Below, piece by piece: positions 43,625 to 53,245 of a stretch of DNA of 64,000 nucleotides. The stretch is from assembly GCA_027405735.1 (NCBI GenBank), contig JAPEHQ010000005.1:372001-436000 (forward strand), in the 5' to 3' direction. Source of the DNA: Mucor racemosus. Taxonomy: Eukaryota > Mucoromycota > Mucoromycetes > Mucorales > Mucoraceae. The position numbers and the translations under genes were made by a program. Numbering within the stretch: position 1 is the stretch's first letter; each line of letters starts with the position of its first letter. The notes beneath the pieces are model-generated. The model saw only the letters and a list, made by a program, of their open reading frames with translations. It did no database searches and was not told where the DNA came from.

Positions 43625-44315
43625 GTGTGTCGAGAAAATTAATGCCAAAACGTACCTATTATACTTTAATGCGTACATTTGATAAAAACCATTAAAAATG
43701 CGATCTTTATAAATAATGATCCAGGTAAGCTGCCACTCTACATGAGTATAGATATGGGTAGGTACTCCAAGAGTATACTCAATATCACCTTGCATAAATT
43801 ATTGTGCATTTGGTAAATTTGAACAAAAAGTTGGTTATCTGCCGTTTACGCCCACTAAACTCAGTAAGCTCACCAGTTCTCGCCAAAAATGGACCTAAAT
43901 AAGCTCTCGTTTTAATAGTAAGTACAGTACATCTAGTGCTAATTCACAGAATTTCAAAAGGTTAAGCCTCCCCGAGTTGCTGTGGAAATGGAGAAATCAA
44001 AACACGTACTTGTTAAGCTATTTTGTTGTAAGGGCTGTTTCAGATATTCTGAGAATTTTCATAAAATTAAATAATAGTTCGAATTTAAATTTTGACGTTG
44101 TACGTGATATGTAGTGGATATACAAATAACATATCTTAATTTCATTAACTAAAAGTTGTTTTTGAAGAAGTATACCGCCATTTTCGACAAGAAACCTGTC
44201 TTCCTCGGCTTAATAAAATTGACGCAATTGGAAAAATGCTTGTCATAATCAATAAATGTTGATTCAAATGGGCTGCAAGTTTCAAAATATATCCTATAGC
44301 TATAGCATTATCCAG
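43625..44315 (+). repeat. Repeat block B2, diverged partner of 48605-49315
   Basis: Shared segments in the same order are ATCCAGGTAAGCTGCC, TTGTGCATTTGGTAA(G/A)TTTG, CTCCCCGAGTT and GGAAATGGAGAAAT, then AACTAAAAGTTGTTTTTGAA-like and TGACTCAAATGG-like motifs. Since B2 follows copy B as C2 follows copy C, both belong to one duplicated unit of at least 2.2 kb. Confidence 0.72.
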
Positions 44316-45429
44316 CGCTATAAATTTAGTATCCCATGGATCTGCTAAATTAATTGTATGAATAAGGATATAAATATTTACAGTAATAAACTTGAATCAA
44401 GTGGATACAGCATCATAAATCCTTTAAAAAGTTCTCAAGTATTATAAAATCTCTTATTTTTAAGACTTACAAGGCCTATAAGCGAAATATTAATTTTAAA
44501 GATTATTCTTGTCCAGATCATCAATTTTGACATTTTTTAATTTTTTTTTTCTGATTTTGCAAATCTAGAGTTAATTATACTACCAATTACAAAAACAAAA
44601 AATATACACATATACAGAATTTAACGCTCTATTTGCTCAATAAAAAATTACAAACATTTTTATTACAGAATATTACATGCAAATCCTTTAATCAAAAAAC
44701 CGTTTTTGGGGCAAAAGTACAAAGTTTCATTATTTAATATTTAATATTAATTTTTTATAAAATGTGTATTAGCTATAGCTGCAATTTTCTCTCACAATGT
44801 AGTATATTTAAACGTTGATTTTGGTATCAAAATTTGATTTTTCTGTTTTTTGATCAAAATCATGAGTGCTGATAAGGGTAAAATGAGCCCCGAAAATGTC
44901 CGCTACAAAGTCTGAATTTTCAGACCATACATGGTTAAATATAAGAAAAGTAAACACAAAAGACGCTTTTTTATTTAAAACTTAGATATATACCATAGAA
45001 TAAGAGACTTAGCCATTCAATCTTGCTATGCTCAATTATGGCATTGCTCTGCGGGCTCGCTTTTGCAATTTTTGAATGAATCTATGGTATGACAGCCGGT
45101 TTTTCCGGTAGAAAATGCATGTTTCTATGATAACAGATATTGCCTATTTTGTTTAGTTTATGGGTTGATGCGCTGTAATACTGCTTTTACATTATTGACT
45201 GAAATGTGCAATTTAGCAGGGTTTTAATTGCGCTTAATAATGTAAAGTCTTGAAAATCCTTTCTACGTGTGTTGTTTCTCTTTTTTTGTTTTCATATTCC
45301 AACTTCCAAGGATGAACGAATAACCTATTGAATTGTATTGTTGTCTATAATCTATAGTATTAATAAAAGCAAACGTAATTTAAAACATATTCCGATAAAA
45401 AATGCAATGAAATTTTGAGCACGGCACGA
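44316..45429. other. AT-rich intergenic
   Basis: About 1.1 kb with no ORF or repeat that I can define. It includes a T9 run near 44545 and ATATTTAATATTAATTT-type low-complexity sequence. Confidence 0.4.
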
Positions 45430-45431
45430 TG

Positions 45432-45690
45432 CTCATGTACAAACCAATTTGTGCACATACGATCAGCTCATTATGCTCATGGTCATATTTTATTATTATG
45501 CACAACAAATAGGAATAATGATATGCTTATGGGCAATTCTACTATTATGCACACATGGGATTAATGTCATGCACACGGGCAGAGTCTATAATTCTGCACA
45601 TACAGGTTTAGCGTTGTGCTCGTGTGCAGTTTTTTTTGTTGTGCCCGTGTGCAGTTTTTTTTGTTGTGCCCGTGTGCATCTTGTTATCTT
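45432..45690. repeat. Degenerate 22-25 bp minisatellite (TGCNCRYGGGC core)
   Basis: A core such as TGCACACGGGC, TGCTCATG or TGCCCGTGTGC recurs about eleven times at spacings of 22, 24 or 25 bp. The last units are near-identical (GTTGTGCCCGTGTGCAG followed by T8) and the earlier ones are eroded. An overlapping ORF (45449-45799) is a by-product. Confidence 0.7.
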
Positions 45691-46672
45691 TTTAGCCATA
45701 TTCAGTGGGCACAACAGCTCAGGCTGTGGAATATGTACAGATTTATCCACTACTATATTGATCTCCATTTCATCTGATTCTCAATTAAAGTACAGCTGAC
45801 ATGAATAGACATTTTACTACTAAATGATATATGCTGATTCATACTAATATAAATTTTCTACCAAGCTTCTATCCTAGCAACTTATAGTTAAAGACCAATC
45901 AACATACTGTGGATTTAATTACACCATTATGATCAAGGACCCATGAATTCTATGAATACACCGATTGGTTACTATCAAGATTTATATCTGACAAGGGGCG
46001 TTATTGGCTATGTATGGACCTAGGAATGCTTACCTAATCTCTCTGATGAAAACTATATAAAGAGGACATTTATTTATTACAAAAGTCCTCAAGTAGAATT
46101 TAACTTGATAATAAAACCTAATGTTATCTAGTCGAATTCCTATTGTTTTTTTATACTTTTTTCCGTGAATAGCTCTGTCTATTCCACACAGGCTATAGTG
46201 TGCAGTCCACCTGGGCACAACGAAATCATCTTATGCAGCACAGGTTGGCCATAGTGATAACTAAATTAATACATAGATAAGGTAAATTTGCACACATTAT
46301 TTGCATGTATGTAATGACCCAGTTACATTACATAAACAAATCGCATATATAAATAACAACCAAGAACTGATCAATCGCACATTAGTAAATTTATCTGTTG
46401 TTCTTCCTTTTCCCTTTTTATATTTATAACAACAATCCAAATAAATATATATTATTACTTAATAACCAATTATTATATAATCCCATATAATCAATCATAG
46501 GTAATAATTGTATACTAGTAATAGCAATTACAATTAGTAACACCAACCTCTCATAACCAATCATAGAATCAAAGTCATTCATATAATCCTCCATATTATA
46601 TATCCAGTTTGACAACCAATTGATCTATTACAATGTACAGTATATACACAATCATGGTGGTTATTTTAAATA
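45691..46672. other. AT-rich intergenic
   Basis: No gene seen. Two stretches, GGGCACAACAGCTCAGG near 45708 and CACCTGGGCACAACG near 46207, echo the minisatellite core. Confidence 0.4.
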
Positions 46673-46780
46673 CGGTGATATAATAGCCGCGGTATTTAAG
46701 GCTAACTTTTTTGGAAGGATTTTCTAGCCTTATATACCGCGTAGCCTTATATCTCATAGTCTTAAATACCGCGGCTACTG
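46673..46780. mobile_element. 108-bp pogo/Tc1-like MITE, TA flanked
   Basis: Bounded by TA at 46671-46672 and 46781-46782. The sequence TAGCCGCGGTATTTAAG occurs near the left end (46684-46700) and, as its reverse complement, at the right end (46761-46777). A third variant, CTACGCGGTATATAAGGCTA, lies inside. The right end reads inward CAGTAGCCGCGGTATTTAAG, like the CAGT-starting termini of pogo-type elements. The left end carries 8 extra bases. No coding capacity. Confidence 0.72.
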
Positions 46781-47129
46781 TATAGAATTGCGTGCTAAAT
46801 TATTGCATATTTACCCATACGTATGAAACGGAAATACACAAACATTTCAATTTCCAAAAAATTACCAGTTGCAGCAATTATAGAGCCCACTAAACTAAAA
46901 TTCAAGAAATTATAAAGTTGAATTCAAAAGTCGCTGTTATATCAGAATCTAGATATAGCGCTACGACGTTAGACGTATAATCAGGATATTGTTTTTGTTA
47001 CACCGTTAAAAGCTATTGTATCAACTGATAATCTCCTCTATACATAATCTCATTCTCTACATTAAATAAAACCCGACCTTTTACTCTTGTCTAATTCTTA
47101 TAAGGTTTGGTAAAACAGTCGCTACTCTT

Positions 47130-48300
47130 CATAATTGAACCATGCCCTCTTTTCTATAAAAACTAGCCTCATACAAAACACTTTTAAGATATACCTTAGA
47201 TATTGTTAAATAGATATGAATTGGTCGCATTATAACACTTGTTCCTAATTTTATTTTATACCTCACGAAAAACTCAAAAACAGGTAAAATCCATTGCTTT
47301 TTCCTTGAAAACTGGGTTTCACTTTTCATCACTGCTCTACTTTTTTTTCCATTAAATAACATCAAGAAAAAATTTTTCAGTGCTAATGTTTCAGATTTTT
47401 ACACGTATTTTACTGGTAAAAATTGAAAACTTTGAGGCTTCATATCTCTGCAAAAAATTAAGCTATACTAACAACTTCTAATAATTAAACTTACCTTTTT
47501 TGACGTACTCTATAATATATTTTGATACAAAAAAATTCTGAACACTTTTATTTTTTTTTCATTTTTTGGGCATTTTTGTAGTAGATTTCAAAACATTTGT
47601 TAAATTGAGCAATATTTTTTTTATATTTATATCATCAACCTCGTTGAGCTCTCTCTGACCCAATTTAGGTTTTTTCAAAATATTGATTTTTCGTGGATAT
47701 ATCCTCAAAAATGTGTGCAAAGAGATACCTTCGCTTCTACCTCCCAATTTTCCCTTGTATACCCTCATCCCAAATTCTGAATTTGAAAAAAAATTGACAA
47801 AAATCTTGTTTTCTCTACGAAAAATGCAGCTAGAAGCTTCAGCAATAGCTCGATCAATAGCTATTTTTGCTGCGCATTATTTGTATTAATTATTTTTGAA
47901 GTATGTTTATAAAAAGTGATGTGTATCTTCAAAAAACCTCCAAAATTTCAATGGCATTTTGTGCAAAATTTAATGTGAAACATTTGTTTGAATTTTGTTT
48001 AGATAAATGCAGAATTCAAAACTGTACAAAAACTGTTTAATATGTAAGGCCGACTTACTTTGCAGCTCATGAACATTTAAACGAATTTGTTTTTTGGATC
48101 ATTTTCTGGTCGATTTGTCAGGTCGATTTTGAAACCCAGTTCACATAGGTTTAAGCTGTAATATGTCCCTATTATTTTGATTATCTCGACGAAAAATCAA
48201 TATTTTTCGCTAAAACAAAAAGGGCAAAGTAGCTTAGGATTGGATCTATCTTGTGAATAAAAAAATCGACACTTCAATTTGGGTGCTCAATTTTTTATTA
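47130..48300 (+). repeat. Long dispersed repeat, copy C (uninterrupted)
   Basis: Colinear with copy B in the same orientation, with no Tc1 and no Crypton insertion, so it serves as the empty site for both. It lacks about 110 bp near 47370 that A and B have (the GTACCTGAGATGTTCACC region). It encodes MRVYKGKLGGRSEGISLHTF on the minus strand, like copy B. Confidence 0.9.
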
Positions 48301-48507
48301 TTAATTTTATTTTGGTTGGTTTTAGTCAAGCCATTATCAGCTCACTACTTTGGGTCAATTAATATTTTTGACGGCATGCCGACGAAAGATTACATACACG
48401 TGAAATTACCTAGGAAAAAATTCACGATCTACTGTGTTGTAGTAAGTACTGTACTTCTTTCAACTTATTACAAGATCATAGCACTTATTACAGTATATTT
48501 TTATTAA

Positions 48508-48612
48508 TGCTCAATATCTGGTTTAACGTTTGCATATTTATATTAAATATGCAACTGAAACTAATTCATGCAATTATTGTTGAAACACCATGTAATGTGA
48601 ATCATTACATGT
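48508..48612 (+). repeat. Short dispersed repeat D, copy 2
   Basis: Matches the reverse complement of 36330-36432. Its 3' part is the palindrome CATGTAATG-TGAAT-CATTACATG. Confidence 0.75.
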
Positions 48613-49315
48613 GTATCGAGAAAATCATCGCCAGCCTGCGCCTACTTACTATGCACTTTTATTGAAAATAATAAAAAATACGGTCTTTGCAAACACTAAT
48701 CCAGGTAAGCTGCCGCTCTACATTGACATAGGTATGGATTAGTGCTACAAGTTTTGCAGACATCAGACATCAATATCCATGGGTCATTGTGCATTTGGTA
48801 AGTTTGAACAACAGGCTGGTTACCTACCGATTTTACACCTACTAAGAGCAGTAAACACATCAGTTTTCGCAGAATATGGATCTAAATGAGCTTCCGTTGT
48901 TGTTACAATGGTAGGTACTTCTAGCGTTGATTTACAGAATTACAAAATTTGCAGCCTCCCCGAGTTACTATGGAAATGGAGAAATGAAAACGCTCACTTG
49001 TTTAAGCTATTTTGTATAGGTTATTTCAGAAATTATTTTAAATTTTTTATAAAATCCAATAATGGTTTGAAATTGCATTTTAAAGTTGCATTTAATGCGC
49101 AGTAAGTATGTCAATAACACATACTGATTTCATTCGCTAACAGTTATTTTTGAAAGAGTAGAGCACACGTTTTTAACTGAGGCCACTCTTCCTCTGCTTG
49201 AAAAAATAAAGCAATTGAAAAGTGCTTATAACCAATGAATATTGACTCAAATGGACTGTAGGTTTCGCAATATACTGTATAATACAGCTGTAACAGTATC
49301 CTGTGGTATGATTTT
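48605..49315 (+). repeat. Repeat block C2, partner of 43625-44315
   Basis: See the B2 entry. C2 begins GTGTATCGAGAAAATCATCG and ends near GTATCCTGTGG. Confidence 0.72.
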
Positions 49316-50297
49316 AGCATCCCATTGTTGATTTGCTGGATAGTCCGTAGAAATCAAGCATTCATTTTTGTTAAAGTGAGGCTTGTGGCTTCATAGACGA
49401 TTTCATATCAGAAATAGCGCAATATCAATCAAACCAGTATATGTGGCAATGACAGCTACCGAATCATTAAGTAAATGCTCTCTTTATGTATAGTCAAAGT
49501 TATAATGCTTATTTTTCTAAAAACTTTGGATATCTAATATTACTTTTAACGACTGTAAGCAGATAAATACCAGAAAATTGTAAATACCAGAAAATTGTAA
49601 TCTTGATTTTTTTATGATAAATATATTGATTTATTAGATTGTCAACGGAACCCTGAAGAATGAAAGTTTACTTTTTTCAACGCTCAATTATTAGTATATA
49701 TATGCACATAATTATTTTCAGTCGTTTGTATTTCAGGATCTCTCATGATGATCTATATATATATATATCAAAAATAGAGATTGTCTTTCAAACATATTGT
49801 TGCTTATAGACGAATCTCACGCTAATCCTATTTTACATGCTAACACCATTACGCAACTATAACAATATATCATAGAAACATGATCCTATATAATTGAGCA
49901 AAATCCATCAGTTCATAATACACATGTACATATCCAGTTGAATTGTTTTACATTTTTGAAGGAAAAGACCAACATACATAGCAAGATTGAGCTTGCGATA
50001 TTGCCAAATTAGTAAGTGGTCAGCAACAATGATTACTTCAATATGCAAGGATTCAGGAATTGTAGCTATATAAAAACAAGGGCGGTCTTTGCCTAATCAG
50101 TATATACTCTACATACAGGCAATATATACATACAGACAGTAAAGCTCATCAACTATCTTCCCTTTGCCTAATTCAAAGCAAACATGAACATTGTATATAG
50201 CTCTATCTTCAAATGTTCGATCCAAAGCAATCAATGTTTTCAAATAACAATTTATATTGTTTATTCAAAAAAAATATATTTATTTATACAATTAATT
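49316..50297. other. Intergenic 3' of LYS9
   Basis: No ORF supported. It contains a tandem pair of AAATACCAGAAAATTGTA near 49565-49600 and a TA tract near 49755. Confidence 0.45.
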
Positions 50298-52008
50298 TTA
50301 CAAAATTCTTTCGACCATACCAATACCCTCTTGTTCCAATAATTCAATGATAGGCTCATTGATTTCATGGGACATGGGTGCAAGAACACCGGTGGCAGTC
50401 AACTTACCATCCAAAATAAGTTGGGTGGCGATACCACAAGGAACACCAACAGTTTTGGCCATAGCAGAGTAACCACCAACCTTACCATATTCAACCAAAG
50501 TTGAAGTACGAGTTTGATGAGAACCATCCTTGAGTTCAATTTCGAAACGATGTTGCAAGAAGACCAAATCACGTTCATTTTCACCATATTGCATCTTATC
50601 TTCAAGAGTTGCACAGAAGGTATCGAGCAATGAACCACGACGATGGACATTGGTGTTGGAGAAGAAACCTAACCAACGCATACCATCCAAAATTTGATCC
50701 TTTTGGTCATTGTTATCAAGATCACACTTGGCGATAATAGCGGCTTGTAAAGCTTCAGCAGAGGTATCATTGATACCAACAGTCTTGGCGATGACTTGAC
50801 TCCAAGTAATATCTTGAGCATCAGCGGCAAAGTGAGCCTCCTCCTCTTCACTCAAGAAACCAAGAATAACAAGAGCCTTGACGAATTGACAGAAACCATC
50901 ATAACGCATAGTACCACGAATAATAGTAGTAGCTTCAGGAATGTTATAACGCTTATCATAAGGAGTAGAGTCACGGTTACCATAACCAACGAAAGCGAAA
51001 CCGGGATAACCAGTGTTTAACTTCTTTGCAGAGTCCATGAGGGCAGTACCAGAGACTTCAACAACCTTACCCTTTTCAAGGTACTTGGCAGTGTTCTTCA
51101 AGGCCAACAAGACACCACGAGCAGACCAAGAGAATTTGTAACCGAAAGGATTGTTTGAATCCTCAGGGGCAGGGAGACCACCACAGAAGGAAATGAACTC
51201 TTTGAGCTACATGATTTGATCGGACTTGAGGTTACTTATTTGTGCCCCAAAACAAGAAACATTTAAATAAATAAAAAAAAAAATTGCTTACCTTGCCACC
51301 TTCGTTGTGAACTTCCTCAATGGTCTTGACAGCGTAGAGATGGTCAATTCCAGGATCAAGACCAATTTCATTCATAACAGTGATACCAGCATCCTTAGCA
51401 CTAGATTAATTCAGAATGAATGAGAAAAAAAGGCACATATTTGTTTAGTATCTAACTCCATTTGGGTTAGATACTAGACTATCAAAACTCACGCTTGATC
51501 ATATTCCATCATGGCAGGAGATACATAAGAAGTGGTGACAACGTTCTTTTTGTGCTTGACAGCAGCCTTAATAACCAAAGCGTGGTAAATATAAGGGATT
51601 AAACTAATAATACACGCTCATTAGGACTATAAATATACCAATTCAACAAATAAAACTTACCTGATAGAAACATCATGCTCAGCAACCAACTTCTCAATAG
51701 CTTCCTCATTGTTAATATCGCAAGAAACAGCGACGGTACCAGGGAATTGCTTGGCCAAAGCTTGAGCATTTTCAAGTCTTCTACTAGCTATTATATACTT
51801 TTGTAAATAATCATGTTTACGCGACATTCCAAGTTAATTTTAAGCTTACCAATGGTGACCTTATTCTCGGGCTTACGAACGAGATATTCGACACAAGGGG
51901 CGGCAACGAAACCTGATCCGAGCAAGAGAATCTTCCTGTAATATTTGTTCATGCTAATTAGAGCCTGTAAAATTGTCTTTGATACGACTAAACTTACTTA
52001 TCAACCAT
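50298..52008 (-). CDS. LYS9: Saccharopine reductase (saccharopine dehydrogenase, L-glutamate-forming)
   Basis: This enzyme makes saccharopine from aminoadipate semialdehyde and glutamate with NADPH (EC 1.5.1.10), the penultimate step of fungal lysine synthesis. Six exons on the minus strand (51998-52008, 51850-51935, 51661-51787, 51493-51603, 51292-51400, 50298-51206) give 450 aa, the family length. The N-terminal Rossmann motif is KILLLGSGFVAAPCVEYLVR. Further landmarks are SYVSPAMMEYDQAAKDAGIT with MNEIGLDPGIDHLYA, FCGGLPAPEDSNNPFGYKFS, and the C-terminal GVLAPMSHEINEPIIELLEQ. The first exon is only 11 bases (MVDK start). A GCN4-like TGACTC sits at 52221-52226, about 215 bp upstream. Codon use is strongly biased, implying high expression. 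Confidence 0.95.
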
Positions 52009-53240
52009 TGTGAATTGTTTAAATTAAATTTATTTGATAAACAAAGTAAGAAAGAGAAGATAAAAACAAGTAGATTGACAGAAAGTTAAATATAAGGGAA
52101 AATCTTTAGATGGTCCCTTCCAAATTAAGAACTATCAAAGATGAACTCACCTAATTGGGCGTCTAGAACGACCACAGGATACCCAAGGTACACTATAAAT
52201 TCAATAGTTCCAAAGTTCTGTGACTCTATGATTAAATATCTTTCTCACGAATTCTTCACAATCAACATTCAAATGCTTTTTGTGTTTAAGCACAATTTCA
52301 AGTAAATGCCGATTTGCATTTCCACTGTTTCAAATTCTAAGGCTTTATTTAATTACATTGCTAACAAATTGGCGATTATTCTTGCTGCTGAATAAGTTAC
52401 AGCCAGATGGAATGCATGAAAGATGGTTTTAGATTATCATTAAATTAAGCTTAACTGTAGTTCAAATATTTCTGCGATAATCTAAATCTTAAATCGACAT
52501 CTTTACACCCCGGGTTGTATAATTAGAATGACGGAACTACTAATGTAGTTTAGTCCTGGAAATTAGAAGAGGCGGCTCGCACTGTTGCGGAGGAATTTTA
52601 TTGACAGTATCCTGCGTTCTTTTTGCATGAATACGTGAATTTACATTCATATACGGTAGTAGAAAACCAAAAAAAAAAAAAAAATCCTAATTCACTTCCT
52701 ATTAGGTTTTTTATATAGCGTTAAATGTTGTATATTTACTGTCTTTTTTAATCGAAAAAAAATCTTTAATGTAGCATATGAGGTATTTTTCTGTTTTCAT
52801 ACTATTTGTAGCCAAAATAAGATTGGTATTGTTGTTCAATATTTCTAGAAGAGCTGGGCAAGGTCTTCCCATCAAATTTTTATTTACATACTTTCATTAA
52901 CTAACAAAAATAATATTTGCTTTTTTAAAATTCTGCTTTGATATACATTTAACCGAATTTGCAATAGCATAGTAGAGTATTATTAGCTAAAAATTCTCTC
53001 TTATCACTGTATATCCTGTAACGCATTTTAAATATATACATACTAATTCTTAATTACTTGAAAATTATTAAACATTAAAATAGGATAAAGCAAACAATTT
53101 AAAACGAGGATACTCTTTCATTTACAAGGCTGGAAGCTGTTTTTTCTGCCCCTGCGAAAACTTGAATCTTGCGAGTATAATACTTACCATATTAGTAAAT
53201 GCCATACAGCTTAGCCAATTTTTACTACGACTTACCAGAT
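52009..53240. other. LYS9 promoter and Fanzor 3' flank
   Basis: The left 300 bp is the LYS9 5' side. From 52880 to 53240 lies the sequence downstream of the Fanzor stop. It contains CTTGAATC at 53161-53168, which is reverse complementary to 53238-53245 at the Fanzor stop codon. No other gene. Confidence 0.45.
52221..52226 (+). promoter_or_regulatory. Possible GCN4/CPC1 half-site, LYS9
   Basis: TGACTC, the strict GCN4 core, lies about 215 bp before the LYS9 ATG. The full 7-mer TGACTCA is not present (the next base is T). Confidence 0.35.
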
Positions 53241-53245
53241 TCAAG
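53161..53245 (-). ncRNA. Candidate guide-RNA scaffold stem at the Fanzor 3' end
   Basis: CTTGAATC, spanning the last coding bases and the TGA stop on the minus strand (53238-53245), can pair with GATTCAAG about 70 bases further on (53161-53168). Fanzor guide RNAs are known to come from the 3' end of the ORF and the adjoining non-coding DNA, so a stem here is in the right place. No transcript end or guide segment is visible. A competing reading is a 3' UTR intron, since CTG-GTAAGT follows the stop. Confidence 0.3.

Noticed and set aside
43328..43795. 155-codon minus-strand ORF
   Set aside because: It overlaps the diverged repeat block B2, has no recognisable motif, and the homologous block C2 has no matching frame.
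45432..45690. CRISPR-like regular spacing
   Set aside because: The organism is a eukaryote, the units are degenerate, spacers are not unique and no cas gene is present. A minisatellite explains it.
45449..45799. 116-codon ORF rich in Cys and Val
   Set aside because: It is read through the 22-25 bp minisatellite, and its composition mirrors the repeat unit.
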